Part shown: positions 34,151 to 48,389 of the stretch, piece by piece
Position numbering within the stretch: the first letter of the stretch is position 1
How the letters are laid out: the number at the start of each line of letters is the position of its first letter
Assembly (NCBI GenBank): GCA_029216955.1
Contig: JANAVB010009599.1
Coordinates: 2,231,240-2,295,239, forward strand
Origin: Iris pallida
Taxonomy: Eukaryota > Streptophyta > Magnoliopsida > Asparagales > Iridaceae
Reading direction: 5' to 3'
DNA: 64,000 nucleotides
Translations under genes and position numbers: made by a program
The notes under the pieces: model-generated
Told to the model about the DNA's origin: nothing
The model's input: the letters and a program-made list of their open reading frames with translations, nothing else
Database searches by the model: none

Positions 34151-36800
34151 CTTTTTTTGCCAGTCTTTGACTAGCTGATGCTTGAGGCCTTAGTAAACGG
34201 ATCCATTAGATTCTCCTGACTCCAAACACCAACCACTGTAATAATCCACGCTTGATGTGCTCATTCAGTGCCCTGTGTCCTTGTTGCACAATCCTCTTCT
34301 TAACATTGAAGAGATCATTCGATTCTACTGCTGCATCCACATGGTTATCTCCATAGATCGGCAACACCCGGATTTGCACACCAACCACGGAAAGATTGTG
34401 TCCGATTGTCGTAATATATCGACGTCACCCGAATTTGCGTACCAACCACAGAAAGATCGTTCTTGAGCTCCTAAAGCTATTCTGCTTCATATTCAAAGCA
34501 ATTCTGCTTCATCCGCTGCAGCTGGCAAAACTCAAATTCCATAGTGAGAGAAAGGGCTGCTTCTTCGACTTCCTCGATATAACAGCACTGCCCATGGATC
34601 TTCCTATTCAACTTCCACAATATATCAGTATTACCCACGTATAAGATGTAACTCTTCTTTCTTTCCATCTAAGCACCAACTGGTATCACTGAAGCCTTCT
34701 ACCTCTACAGGGTAACCATTGTAGTACATCCTTCTCAGTCCGTGAGTGGTATCCCATTACTCTTTTTACAACTTTCCAATGATCAACACTTGGATTTCTC
34801 ATGAACTGACTCGGCATGCTTACAACAAAAGCTATGTCAAGCCTGGTGGTATTTGTCTATATCAAACTCTAGATGATGCTCGAGTATACAAACTGTCTGA
34901 TGCTTCTCCAGGATCGGGCTTCAGCTTTTAATCACACATGTAAGGAGTATCGATCCCTAAAAGATCCAGATATCCATAACATGTGAGCAACTTTCTATGT
35001 AGTGAGCTTGTGACAGAGCAAGCTCAAATCCCGTCTGAATTATTTAAATCCCTAGGATGACTCCGCATCTTCCATATTCTTTATACAGAATCTGGACGTG
35101 AGGAACATCTTTTTTTTTAATGACACATCAGTATTTCATCTACATAGAGACAAACGATGACTCCTCTATCATCAACAAACTTTGTGTAATCATAGATATA
35201 AGTTCCGCTGATCCTGTAGCCATTTGACCTGTTGACTTGGTCAATCTTCTCATGCCACAGATTGGGAGTTTGCATCAGGCCGTATATAGATTTCATCAAT
35301 CCTGCAGACTTTATCTTCAAGACCATGAGCGACAAATCCATCTGACTATTGCGTGAGAATCCCTTATGTCATATTCCTATCCAAAAATATCGTCTTGATA
35401 TTCATCTGATGAAGAATCAGCTTTATGAATAGAAGTCCCAACCATCGTCATCCTGACAGTTTACACCTTTGCTACTGGAGCATATGAGTCAAACTTATCA
35501 ATCTTATGTTCTGAGAAATCTTCTGGCTACCAGCTAGCCTCGAACTTTATCAACAGTTCCTTGGGCCTTCGCCTTCTTCTTCGTCTAGAAGATTCGATGG
35601 GTTTAGCTCCTTCAGGCAGATTCACCAACACCCAACTATAATTGGATGTGATGGAGTCAATCTTATCATTGAATCTCTCCTCCAGAAGATTGCATATCTG
35701 GACTTCATCACCTCATCAGCCTCCATGTGATGGATGATAAAGTTATCTCCGAATTTTTTTTGGCCTTCTCACTCGCTTTGCTAACAGCTCAGCGAATATT
35801 GGTTCAAGCTTTGTCTCATGTACAACAACCTTCCCCCGGATAAATCCTTCTTTGAAAGTACTTGCTTCTTCGGTACCAACAATGTTCTCCGGAACATTTG
35901 CAAGAAAAATGTTCTTGTCCCTAGCAAACTTGTTTTCAAAAAATTCCGTGTCGCGAGAGTCAATGATATGAATGATACAATATCAAAGGATCTTTGAGCA
36001 TAGCTTTCAACAACTTATCCAAAAATACGGTCTTCTTGATCTTCGTCACTGGCTTCTGAATCTTGATATCCGGAAGCTTCACGTGCACCAAACACCCTCA
36101 CACTCAAATAATATTCAAGTCAGGTTTGACCTTGAACCAGTGTTAATAAGAATCATAATCAGATATACGAACGGTACTTTATTCAACAATAAACGTAGTC
36201 GTACATGCAATCTATCCCTAGAAGCATATTGGAATATCCACAGTATAGATATCATCATCTGACAGCGTTTTGATCTTCCTCTCCGAAACTCCTTTGGATT
36301 AGAGATATTATGGAGAAGTCATTTTATAGCCAATTTCATGTTTATAGAAGAACGATACGAATCCAAAAAAATGATGCTCTTCGCTTTGGTCAATCCTGAG
36401 TATATATAACGAGACTATAGAGAAGTCATTTCATAGCCAATTCCATGTTCATTGCAGAACGATACGAATCCAAGAAAATGATACTCTTCGTCTCAACCAC
36501 TTATAAGTCTCTTGCGTTGTCGACTGGCTAGACGTTCAGCTTCATCCCTGAAGTCCATGAACTTCTCGAACGTTTCATCCATCGAGAAACACTTCAACTT
36601 GGCCACAATGGAGAATTGATAAAAGTCACAGATATCTGAGTGTACCAACTCCAGAAGATCTGTACTTTGGTTCAATCGCCTCAGCAGCTTCTCGACTGTC
36701 TTTGTTCCTGCACATACTTTATATCCCTCCACCTCCTTACCCCCACATACTAAAGAGAATGTAATACTCCACTCCATGCGAGACATTTGGTTGGCTTGTT
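34150..36800 (-). pseudogene. pol: Decayed Ty1/copia pol (integrase, RT, RNase H)
   Basis: Minus-strand fragments appear in the usual copia order. 36493-36786 resembles the pre-integrase/integrase start (LLELVHSDICDF). 35781-35963 matches the linker between integrase and RT. 35117-35341 matches RT (KSIYGLMQTPNLWHEKIDQV; the YVDD box reads YVDE). 34160-34350 matches the RNase H end (HRALNEHIKRG, then NLMDPFTKA in another frame). Frames are broken by many stops and indels, so it is long dead. No gag or 5' LTR is seen to the right, so the element is truncated near 36800. Confidence 0.75.
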
Positions 36801-37560
36801 GGATTCGATCAGAATGTTGGACCGTGACTTGTGTTGGAAACTAAGAGATTTAAGATTGATTCAGTCTCTCTTAGCTGGCCGGATGGAATTGATGTTGGAC
36901 TCGCTGGTGGGGCTATGTCTAATAGAATATATATGTTATTGAAGCAAGAAGTCCCTTTATGCAAGTGAATGGAACTGTCCCTTCTTCCCTACTCCTTCAT
37001 GCTTAATAAAATGGAGTATTGTTTTGCTATGCCTTGATCCTAAATGTCCCACGTTTTAGTTGTTGATTATTAATAGAAATGCTTATGTTGGATACTGCTG
37101 AATGAATAACACTTGAATTGCTAATGTGACTTGATGCCTGAGAATGAATTGATAATATCCCTTATGTTTAAATGCTGCTCATGTCAACTGCTACTGAACT
37201 ACTGAATCATGTACACTTTGTGTAACTATTACAAAGATATGAAATGTTGTCTGTTTTCTTATAAGCAATGAATTGAATAATATTGTCCCTATGAAATGAA
37301 TGAGATGCTACATATCCCTTAATAACTGAATAATGTTATAATGCTTCAATGTGATGAGTTGATGCAATGAAAAATGAATGAATTGATGAAATATGAAATG
37401 ATAAGGCTTGAGATCGATGAGATCACCAAGTGGAATGATGGTAATGATGGAAATAATGAGTCATTGAACACGATTTGGGTGAGATAAAATGATGCACTGT
37501 TCCCTTCACTTATTTTAATATTTTACCATGCGATTATGTTTATGATCGAGTCGTACACAC
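36800..37560. other. Unassigned A/T-rich spacer
   Basis: Rich in GAATGAATTGATGAAATG-type sequence with a few motifs like AATTGCTGATGTGACTTGAT that also occur in the chromovirus LTRs (about 16925). It may be an old LTR piece, but no ends are visible and no ORF is credible. Confidence 0.35.
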
Positions 37561-38010
37561 ATTCGCATGGTCATGGACAACTTGGGCACAAGATGGTGGA
37601 GGCTGCTGCTGCTTTAGCCTCTGAGGCTGCTGCTGTCATGGCTGTGCCTGGTGCCGTTGCTCGCCTGGCGGCCCCTCAGTCTGCCGAGAGATCTGACCCT
37701 GAGGAGCTGGGGTCAGCATGAGGGACTGCCTCAGAGTCGGCTCGTCCGATGATACGGAGTCCTGAGGGACACCGTCCTGCTGCACCACTCGTCCACTTTC
37801 AGAGATTCATACTCTGAAAGCAGATAAGAGAAAAAATTAGCGACTTGGAATCAAACATGATGTAATTTGGTAATGAAAGCAATGAGGAGGTGTCATAGAG
37901 AGGTATTCAAGCAAGTGGATGAGGTCTTAAATTCTAATCCTAATTGTAGGCTTGCTTGGCACAGTTAGGTAACCAAGAATCTGGACCTGCATGGGCCACC
38001 ACAAAAACTA
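37560..38010 (-). mobile_element. 5' internal fragment of a minus-strand chromovirus (element D)
   Basis: Reading leftward from 38010, the minus strand gives TAGTTTTTGTGGTGGCCC and CATGCAGGTC, the same post-LTR block as the other chromoviruses, then a leader and a possible gag ATG near 37640 with Gln/Ala-rich codons. It stops after a few tens of codons and merges into unrelated sequence. Confidence 0.6.
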
Positions 38011-41000
38011 TGTCACACCCCAGTTCCAAAAATACGAAACCAAGCTACGTGGCAAGGCCAGCGAGTACCACTCCAATAATTTTCCCAATTTAATGGAACC
38101 ATTAGAGTTGCACTTAAGCTGTATAGTGCAGAAATATAAGTAAATACCCAGAAAAACTTAATTAACTAATCTCATCCACAAATATGATCAAGGAACACAT
38201 AATGAGTAATCTAAAATAAACCACAATATGCTGAAAATAAATAAATCTGAAATGTAGTCATAATACAATACTGAATGAAAAGAGTCTTGCGGAAACAATT
38301 CCGCTGATACAATACTGAATGAAGGAAAAACAGGAAGATAACTAGATCTGACAACTGACTAACTAGATAATGAAGTCAGATCAAGAAGAGCTCTACCATT
38401 AGGACAAGCTACTCTGCTGGGTAAACTTCGTCCTCTGGAACTGCACCTGCTCCTGTGCCCATCCCGGATCCGTAGACCTCCAGTTACTCTTTCTCGTCTA
38501 AATCTGGAGAGAAAATCAGGTCCTCAGTGGAACGCAATAAGGTACATAATATGCAAGCCAAGTGTACAACAGTGAAGATACATGTATGGAAAGTAAAATG
38601 TGACTGAAAATGGGTGAATCTAACATAACCAACTAGAATGCTAATACAATTTAAGAAACATCACTCGAACACGTGGGCTGTCATGGTGTACCCTAGAGAC
38701 CTGATAGGCACTCCAGCAAACTACGATACCCCACAGTCTGGTAAGGAAGCTGTGGCAAACTACGAAATCCCCGAAGCTCTGGAATGAGACAACGACATAC
38801 TTTAAAAAAAAGTAGCCCAAGCGTACGGTATATGTTCTTCCCTCCCATGTGACCTTGCGAATCGTATCCACGAGATGCTCGACCGGATCCTCTAACTAAG
38901 ACATCGAGTGATAAAGTAAATACAGTGAAAATCACAAATCTTCGTCCTAGAATAAATCTTGGACTTCCACATAGCAAGATGTAATCATGTACGGGAATCC
39001 GACAATATGTAATAACCATGAACATGACCTAGGGTCTGAATGTACCCCACAACGGATTGTCGCGGTAACGAAAAATGTGAATATCTAATGTTGATACCCG
39101 ATGGCGCTAACGTCCATCGGCACCCGAATGTGATTCGGACGCGAAGTACCGAACACGGCCCTAGTTGTCACAATAACATGCACATAAATAAATATTTAAA
39201 GAATGAAATATTGTAACTGAAATACAGAATGGCAAGGTACACTTGCTTGGCTCTGGTTGCTGAAGAGGAAGAGCAAGTCCGACGTCCAAGTCCGATGAGT
39301 CCGAAGAACCTAGAAAAATATTTATAACTAATTAATTAACTAATTAGCCAGATTCCTAACTTAGGCGAGAAGGAAGGAAACTTAAGATTTTGTTTTACTC
39401 ATATTTTGATTCATAGACATACTATAGTAATTTCTAGTGTATCGTTTCTCATATTTGTGCTAAAAGAGTAATTAAAATAGAAGGGATAACCAACATAACA
39501 TCATCCCCACATAAGTTGTCCTGATCATATACATATCACCCTAGCAATCTATCAAGCCTTACTCGTTCCCAACACAATTTAGAAATTCCTATTCACCGCT
39601 GACCCCTACATACAACCATCCTCACCTTTATCAACAGGAACAACCTAAGCATTACTTCTCCTCATTTGAAGCATTCCAACACATGAGCTCTCTTAACCCC
39701 ATTATTATCATCTTAGCTATTCTCTAGACTCTTCTTCCTCCTTTGTTGCATGTGCTGGCTTCACCATTTCATCCATTTATTATTAAACAAAAATTATAAC
39801 CAACAGTGTTTCACCATTACATAGCCATTTCACAAATATATTCGTCAAGGCCAACAGTGTTTCTTACTTAATCATTTATTTAACCATTTTCATTCTCCAT
39901 GCTAAAGGCTCTCATATGACAGTATACTAAGGTATTTAGTTAGGTTAAAATGGAAAGGATACAGGAACTCCCACACTCTACACACACTCACAATGAAACA
40001 GGTAAAAAAAAAATCATACTACTCTCAACATAGAATGACAAACCTATATACTATACCCATATATACTCATAGCATAATAGGAAGCAGTCGCCACATATTA
40101 CATGGTAAGTAATTCCATCCTCTACTAGACTCTTCTTCTTTTATAACTTATACTCAAATATATTACATATTTATCCTATTATCCCTTCTCAAATTAACAC
40201 ACACAATTTTCATTTCTTTCCCCCCTACTGCTCCTTCTAATGTGCTAGCTAACCTTACGTATTACTAAGGTGACTAGCTACCCATCATATTCTACTATTA
40301 AAACATGGCAGCAAGTTATGAACATGTGAGGAAATGTGAACTACTCTCTGTTACTAAACTTTAACTTGGTAGTAAGTTATTAACATCTAACAGGTTCAGA
40401 CTTGGGTTCTAGAGAGGAGAAGAGAGTGTACCAAGAGAGGTTGCTCGAGAGGAAGTCTGGGACTCGTTGGGCCACCGGAGGAAGATTCGTCAAGTCCGCG
40501 TCGTGGAGGAAGTCGCCGTCGCTGGAGTGACTTGCTCGAATGGACAAATGAAGGAGACTAGGAGATGACGACTCAGACTGGTACGTCGTTGCGTCACTGG
40601 AGTGGGACCCTGGCTGTGTAAGCGGGTGGCGCGGCCGACTTCGTCGACGTCCGGTCATGAGATGTAAGGGAGGTCGGGAGGAGGGAAGGTGGAAAAAAAA
40701 TCAGAGGCGGCTAGGGTTTCCAATGGGAGGAGAATGGGAGGAAGAGAGTTTATATAGAGAGGAGTTAGGGTTAAGAATGAAAGGGTTGGGAGGCTCGGTC
40801 GGTTTGGCGTACGTGCGTGCTCTGCTCGGACTGAAAATATGCTGCTACACTACGGTCGGGGGTTAGAGGAAGAAGAAAAACAGTAGAATTCAAATTTGCG
40901 GGTACGGATTTGATGGGTATACGGGTTGGGTTGTCATGCCACCCGGAACTATCGAGGAGCTGTTGTTGCTGCTATAAGAAAGCGGGTTGTTAGGTATCGG

Positions 41001-41637
41001 GTTTTGGAGTTGGTTCCCGCCCGCTCAAGCATTCAAGCTTAACAGCTCAAATGGGATGGGCTGGTCATTAGGTTTTGCTAAGGAAAACTTTTATAATCCG
41101 ATTACTAGGCTAATAGGCCAAGTGTGTAAAAAGGTTCGGCCTTCGGGACATGGTTTTAGGTTTAGCGAAATTAGAGAAAGAAATAGCAGGTTTTATGGAA
41201 AACTAATTATATGAATATTTATATAAGCCAAATACTTGAATGGTAGTAATAATAAAAATGTTAATATAATAGTTACTAATACTAAAATACTAGATATATT
41301 GCAACTAAATTTATATAACTAACCTAATAGAGTGCTAGAAAAATATATATTCTACATTCTTGAATTTCCATATCCAATACAAGAAATAAATAGATCATAT
41401 GAATATAACATTATTGTTGTTATACATATATATTAAAAAAATATATATATATCCATGTAAGGAAATTTCATAATTATAAACCAGCACTAATAGTACGTGA
41501 ATGTCTTATAGCTCACTACTTAAATAAATAATAAAATATAGGAGGCTCACAATATTAATTTAGAAAAGAAAAGAAAATTTAGTATATGAATGCCTTTCGT
41601 TCGTAAATAAATAATAAATAAAAATAGGGGACTTACA
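38011..41637 (-). repeat. LTR of element D (3627 bp), internal sequence on both sides
   Basis: On the minus strand it starts TGTAAGTCCCC at 41637 after a purine tract, and ends GGGGTGTGACA at 38011 before the post-LTR block. A TATATAAA box lies at 40756-40749, followed by a leader-like stretch. It therefore serves as 3' LTR to the pol remnant on its right and 5' LTR to the fragment on its left. Confidence 0.75.
40749..40756 (-). promoter_or_regulatory. TATA box of the element D LTR
   Basis: The minus strand reads TATATAAA within CTCTCTATATAAACTCTC, with AAACCCTAGCC about 30 bases downstream, a typical plant LTR start region. Confidence 0.5.
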
Positions 41638-41650
41638 TCCTCTTCCCCTA
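41638..41650 (-). other. Polypurine tract of element D
   Basis: The minus strand reads TAGGGGAAGAGGA directly before TGTAAG. The upstream block TTTCGGGGATAAAATTTCC is the decayed form of the ATTCCGAGGACGAAATT block seen in the other chromoviruses. Confidence 0.65.
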
Positions 41651-41744
41651 GGAAATTTTATCCCCGAAATTAATTCTTAAAAAAGAATGATGGCACGAAT
41701 GGGAAATCGAGATTTAAGGAAATATTACGATACTGAAAAGGCTG

Positions 41745-42869
41745 TACAAAAATTTGTACCTCGATCCTCGAACAAATTGGAAAAACGCTCCCGAATAGAG
41801 TCATCGCGCTCCCAAGTGGACTCGACCGAAGAATGATACTTCCATGCAACCCAGACAAGTCGATTGGTCTGCCCTCTCAAAATCTTCTTGCTGCGATCGA
41901 GAATCGCAACAGGCTGCTCCACATAGGACATGCTCGGTCCAACTGTAAACTCGGAATAATCTAGCACATGACTGGGGTCCGCCACATACCTCCTCAATTG
42001 TGATACATGGAAAACGTCATGCACTCCCTCAAGTGACGTGGATAATGCTAGACGATAAGCAACCTCACTAACTCGCTCCAGAATATCGAAGGGTCCGATG
42101 TACCACAGACTCAACTTGCCTCTGTTCCTGAACCTGATAGTCCCTCGGGTGGGTGATATCCTCAAAAACACATGGTCACATTCCTTGAACTTCAAAGATC
42201 GGCGATGCGCATCAGCCCAGTGCTTCTGCCTATACTATGTCGCTTTGAGAGGTAACTCTGAATCTGCTTCACCTTTTCCACTATCTGCGTCACCATCTAT
42301 GGACCAAGTATATGATGTTCTTCGACGTCACTCCAATAAGCTGGAGACCTGCACTTCCTACCGTACAGTGCCTCGAAGGGTGTCATCTATATGCTCGCCT
42401 AGTAACTGTTGTTGTATGAGAACTCGACCAAATATAGGCGATTCTCCCAAGATCCTCCAAAGTACATCATGCATCCTCTCAGCATACCCTCAAGTGTTTG
42501 GATCGTGCGCTCTGACTGTCCGTCAGTCTACGGATGATAAGCTGTGCTGAACTTGAGGCGATTCCCCAAACTCTCCTACATACTCGTCCAAAAATGTGAA
42601 GAGAATATGGAATCTTGATCCAACACAATGCTCACTGGCACTCCGTGCAGACGTACTATCTCCCTCATGTATAAGTCCGCCAAAATCTTCGTAGATTACC
42701 AACTCTGAAGGGCAAAAAATGGGCCGACTTGGTGAGTCGATCCACGATGTCCCAAACTGCGTCCTTTCCGCTAGGGCTCCTCGGGAATCCAGTAACGAAG
42801 TCCATCGTGATATGTTCCCACTTCCACTTAGGAATGGAAAGCAGTTGCAATAGTCCTGCCGACCTCTGG
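41745..42869 (-). pseudogene. Integrase and chromodomain remnant of element D
   Basis: 42665-42850 (minus) encodes [21 protein letters not shown], the first catalytic Asp region, and [13 protein letters not shown]. 42200-42660 holds the rest of the integrase core in broken frames; a [12 protein letters not shown] block is recognisable in translation. 41725-42195 encodes [14 protein letters not shown] (GPY/F) and a Tekay-type chromodomain (PVAILDRSKKIL...STWERDD). Stops and frameshifts show it is inactive. The N-terminal side ends abruptly at 42869, where element F begins. Confidence 0.8.
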
Positions 42870-43335
42870 TGTCATGTTCCGACCCAAAAAATTGTTCGTC
42901 CTCGTATCAATTTATCCGAATCATCGTCCTCGCTGGGGCATGATGCCGTACGAGTCTGGAGTTGCACTCGTACAAGGCAAGATGACAAGCTCTCAAATGG
43001 TTATATTTGATATTGTTATTTAGCAGCGGAAGAAACAGAGTATCTCTTTATTCGATAAATGAACTGAGGTTACAAAGGCTTCCAATAGCCTAACTGAATT
43101 TGCTAGATCAGTTTACAACACTCAGGTTCTCTCTTGCCCATAAAAGATTTTACCGTTCCATACATCATGTCTTCTATATCTCGGTCACATCATCCTGTTG
43201 CAAGTTCGAGCGTCAATACGGTCCTACGCCTCAATACGCTACGATATTCCATGCCTTAGTGCGTTCAAGCGATGCTCTGCTGCGAGCAGACCATTCCCTG
43301 AACCTGTTAGCAAACTAGTTGGGGATTAGTACTTT
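42870..43335 (-). repeat. 3' LTR end region of element F
   Basis: TGTCATGTTCCGACCC at 42870 corresponds to TGTCACGCCTCAACCC at 48390. Similarity to 48390-48866 continues to about 43335; the LTR probably extends further right, but its partner is cut there. Confidence 0.65.
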
Positions 43336-46300
43336 CGTCCTCGCTGTACTAATCAAAGACCCACTTTACCTAAACCGTCATTAAATAAATATATTGAATC
43401 ATGTAGCATACAATTTAGTGATCTTTCTATCCTTATCTTAGGATCGATTTATGGCATATTCGAAAGTAGTAAGGCAGGTTATCATAGCAAGCATGTTACC
43501 GATGATTAGCATAAGCAAGCAGGCAACCAATAGCACTCCCGTGTTATTTTGTGACTTCTTACCAACATCGACACACTCGCCCTTACATCGACGCAAGGTA
43601 AATACGCCTCATTCTTTCCCTATCATGTTATAAGTGCTCTGTACAGGATCTCTGTGTGCCTGCACTTTCAACCCACCGGCCCCTATCTATATAAAGATCA
43701 CTGACATTTACCATGTCAGAATGGACTTATGTTTCTCAAAATGCATTGCGACGTAACCCATTCAGCCTAGGTTATGAGCCTTACTGAAGGTCCTGCAATG
43801 CTCGTGCTCTCTTAGCCACGATAAACATTCCTCCTAGGCTAAATATTCTCGATGCCACGATACGCCTATTCGAGGAAACGAACCCGTGCACGGGTTAATT
43901 CACAGTCCATTTGATCATATAACTCGCATCTAAGCATACAACCAAACATAGACTGAGTCTAAAACTCAGACTTCGTATCGTTCCATATTTTTCGTATTCT
44001 TTCCATGTCCTCACATTCTTTGTACGATTCCGGTCTTTCAATGTTTCAACGCTTCGATTCGATATCCGAGTGAACGACTCAAAGGTCCCAAACAATCTAA
44101 GCAATCATACTATGACTTAACATTCAACGATACGTGATTCCTGCATTCGATGCACGCTCGACACGATCTTTTAATGTGTTAGACTTATGTTCATTTCCTT
44201 CGACTTGTGCACTGAGGCACGCCTCGATAGGGTATTCAATGCTATGTGACTTTGTGTACTTGATGCACTCGTCGATACGGTCTTTCAATGTTCTATCCTT
44301 CTAACTCGTGTGCGGGGGCACGAAACGACTCGTTAACTAAGGCACTTGCCGATACAGTTATCCCATGTTCTTATGGCTTGCGCACCGAGGCGTTCGCCTT
44401 TGAGATATTCAATGTTTAATAGCGACTCGTACATTTGATGTACGTTTCATTTCAATCATTCCATCTAGTGTTCGACACGCACTATGTTCATCTCTCGATC
44501 GAGCCATACTTGTGGTCTCGATAGGTTAACTTAGCATACAACGATACAATTTAGTTAGGCATGACAGAGTAAGAAAGACGAGTCAAAGTCCCCCCACCTT
44601 AAGCCGATACGCCTTGTAGTTTCGTCGAGCCGATGCGTCTCGATTTTATAACTTTGTTGTACGACTAACTCTTCTGGCTTAGCCATTCTAGCAATTCGTG
44701 CTTTGTTGAATTATCCAACTGATTCGGCCTACCGTGCCCATGTGTAAGTTCGTTGCGAGGCGGTGATTTGGTTTTACGAACCCTATTGTAAATAAGGCAA
44801 AATATCGACCTCTTATATTTCAGCGTAAATATATAGCCTGTATAGGAAACCAACCAAAATTAATACTTGTCCGAATCAGACTAATACCTTGCGTCGATAC
44901 GATTTATGGGTTCTTCGAATCGTATTCAATGCTTTCTCTCAGGCCAACTTAACACTTGCATCGAACTTACTCGATGCATTCTTCGGTTCAACGTAACTCT
45001 TTGCATCGATTCACATCGATACATATTTTGGATCAACGCAACTCTTCGAGTCAACGACTCAGCATAATGCAACGTGCGGAGCGGAATATTACATAATATA
45101 CCACTCAAAACAAGGTTCGTCTCGAACCGAAGCCAACACTCAATTCAAATGTTTCTCCAGATCGTTTCATGATCTCTCCCAACTATCGTTGTTCCGTTTC
45201 AAACACTCGTGCAAGCTTTCATTAACTTTCAGTCTTTCCTGCAGCTCAATTTGAATTTAGTATACAACTTGATTTGGATCGTACACCTATTCAAGGTGTC
45301 CCAAAAATATGTGTATTTCAGCCAAGCCCAGTGGTAGAAAATTGGAACAAAGTTGACAGGTAAATTTCAATCCTATGCTTGCCATCTCGTACTTCCGATC
45401 GAATTTATCTTTAGCTGTTCTCAAAATTTTATCGTATCTGTATATTCGATACATACGTGATTCATTCAATAAAGTCTCTGCATGCGATCACTGCATACGA
45501 CACGATTTAAAATCGTATTTCTTATTTCGTATAGACTATCAATTCTATACATCGCGTCAAGTCATCGTGCATCCGATCGCAACGAGTCTCTGCAATGCCT
45601 TGCATTCGAAGTCGCTGCCAAACTATTTTTGATGTTTCACATGGCAACTCATCTCGACATGATTTCCTTTGTTGACTTGTAAATGCATCAACATTCAGGG
45701 CTACGCCCGCTAGGTGACTTACCTAGACACCGTGCTTAATTCTTCCGACGCAACTTTAAATTAACATTACACAAAGGCCACAATCTATCCGATACAAAAG
45801 TTCAATTCGAGTAGACGATACTCAAAGGCAACAATCGCTTTGACAGGAAGGTCTTTACGACGCGTCTTATGTTCAATTCCTATCGATTAGGAATTTTCTA
45901 GCCAAATTTTAAACTTGTCCGTCTCACAACATCGAATCTATGTTCGATTTACGCAAGCTCAATTGCAAGGTGAATCCAAGTCCAACGACCCAACTCGAAG
46001 GTCATTCTCTTATCGTTCTCTCTCGTGTATGGCATGATTCTCGCAATCGCCTATCCGTATCACCAAGTTCGTTGGTGAATATCTAGTTCGATCGTCGACC
46101 AACATAACCATTCAAGCATTCATCTGACAAATACTCAAAATCTAACTATATCATTCTCAATTGAAAGTTGTTCCATCTTAGTCTCAAAATAATTTTTGAT
46201 TGCCTAGACATATCATCAACATGCACCACAATATATTTGTTACTAACGCAATTTCATATGCGACATCGTATGTGTCATCTTATGGGTCTGCAACGTTCAC

Positions 46301-48374
46301 TTTGATTTGGCGGTTAAGTCTTCTAGGGTCAGCTGCTCCAAAGCTACGCTCGATAGTTGTGGATCATTAACGAAGGACATTTATTATGAACCATGCTATA
46401 TCTTATTTCGGAGCCAAATCACGTTTCGATGATTTCTATCCAAATTCGTACATAATCATTTCTACCTGCGCAACTGAGGAGCAACTATCCTCCGAGTAAT
46501 TCATGCACTACCGTCAATGATTCTGAAATTCATGAAACATCTACTCATATTGAGTTCGAGTCTATCTACCCACGGTCGACATCTGAGATGCTATATGCAT
46601 CAAAATAATCGTCGATAACTTTACGGTCTCGCCTGATCAATCGCAAGGTTTACGATCAACCAGTTCAACATTCTTCTATTGCTATTCCAAAAAATTATGA
46701 TATCGTAAGCCCGCTCTGTTTTTTATTCTCACATCGTGCTTACATTTCCTTGTTATTGATTTTGATAAGTAATATCAATTTCGATAGCACGAGGGTCAAC
46801 TTTGAATCTGCATCAACGTCGACTTTAGTTCGTATTCCAAATATACAAGGTCACTACAAACTTTTCCATATGCATTAACTCATTTTTCGATTCGTCGTAT
46901 CCCGCTATACTTTGATCGCGCAACCGAGTTACCGATTATCCAACATCGAACCCTCGAGTTATACGATCACGCCCTCTAAGTTTTGCGTATTTCAGTCATA
47001 TTCAAATGAGTTTCGTCGCAACATAACCAACTATCTCTTAGGCACTATTTACCCGCATCAACCAATTTTTTACCGAAGTCGCACGTCGTGCGATCCGATT
47101 ACAATTCGCATCGTCCAATATTTCTATCGAGATCGCAAGTCGTAGATTCGATTACGATTCGCCTCGCCCAACATTTCTATCAAGATCGCAAGTCGTGCTA
47201 TTCGATTACGATTCACCTCGCCCAACATTTTTATCGAGATTGTAAGTCATACGACTCGTTTATAAGTTTAAGTTTTCTATCCCGTCGATCCGATTATTGC
47301 TTCAAGGCATAATCGTTTCGTTAGTCTCGGTCGTTCGATCGACTTATAAATTTTTGTCTGACATATCATTTATTGATACGAGTCCCCGCCCTATCGTTTA
47401 AACTGATTATTGAAGAATACTTGCATCAACATACCGTCATATAAATTTTCAATTGAGTCTCGGTACTCTCCCGTCCGTTGCGGATAAACCTTCCACAAAT
47501 TACACAATGTGTCGATATTGGAATCCATCGCATAAGTGGTATTGTCTATACCACTCAAAATCGAGTCATTCATCGCATAGGTGGTATGGCATATACCACT
47601 CGGAAATCAAGTTATTTCCCTCGTATCATACTCGGTATGAACCAACAATCTATTCCGACTCACGATTTGCACAGTAATCTTGCCGATAACAATCGTAACT
47701 TTTTTATTAATCAAATCCGATACAACTCGGCCAACGTATTCAATTTCCAACACAAGTTCGGTGTGCAGTCGAATGATTCATTCTTATCGACTTACAATTT
47801 CAGTTCCATCCGTCGCATCTTGTGCAACGATTTATTTTCGACATCCGTTGCATCTTGTGCAACGATTCATTTCCAACATTCATTCTGACATCTGCTGCAC
47901 TTCGTGCAATGATTTATTTTCGACATCCAAAGCCAATGCTCGAATCCGTTCAACATATTCGATATCAACTTTTATTTTCATTGCAATGCATCATTCATAA
48001 TCAAATCCTTGCAATTGATGCAGCAACATCCTACGACTTTTATTGTATCGATGCAACTAATATTTCTTATATCGACCGTTGCATTGAGACAATGAACATC
48101 TCAATTCACAATTCATGACGTGTTGCACTTGCAGCAACAAACATTTGAATTCACATCTCATGACTTGTTGCACTTGCAGCAACAAATATTTCACGACTTT
48201 TCCAGTGAACATCATGTAATTTCTAAAACACATGCGGCAAAATTCTATGATTTGTATTAGACTTATTGTATGGAACATCCAGTGCAACATCGAGTAGAGT
48301 CAAGAGTGATTGATTGTGGGGGGCAACTTTTGGAATTGAAACAAAACAAGCATCCTGAGAAAATTGAACCTAGA
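43335..48374. repeat. Element F interior: repeat-rich, no coding sequence
   Basis: Full of TCGATAC/CGATTACGATTCG-type sequence. Local tandem repeats are visible: about three 54-bp units at 47090-47265 (CGATTACGATTCGCCTCGCC core), two units near 47525-47610 (GTGGTAT...ATACCACTC inverted pairs), three units near 47805-47930 (GCATCTTGTGCAACGATT), and two 45-bp units near 48110-48195 (TGTTGCACTTGCAGCAACAAA). Short ORFs here show no protein resemblance. Confidence 0.55.
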
Positions 48375-48386
48375 GCTCTGATACCA
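48375..48386 (-). other. tRNA-Met primer binding site of element F
   Basis: The minus strand reads TGGTATCAGAGC, the classic complement of plant initiator tRNA-Met, three bases after the LTR end (48390). Confidence 0.85.
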
Positions 48387-48389
48387 ATT

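Noticed and set aside
34257..34644. Plus-strand ORFs in the copia region
   Set aside because: They are antisense to recognisable copia RNase H sequence on the minus strand and have no resemblance of their own.
37536..37721. Ala-rich plus-strand ORF
   Set aside because: Antisense to the gag-start fragment of element D; the Ala and Gln codons are the two readings of a CAG/CTG-rich tract.
47453..48118. Overlapping ORFs of 74-136 codons in element F
   Set aside because: They run through local tandem repeats with mixed frames and no conserved domain.
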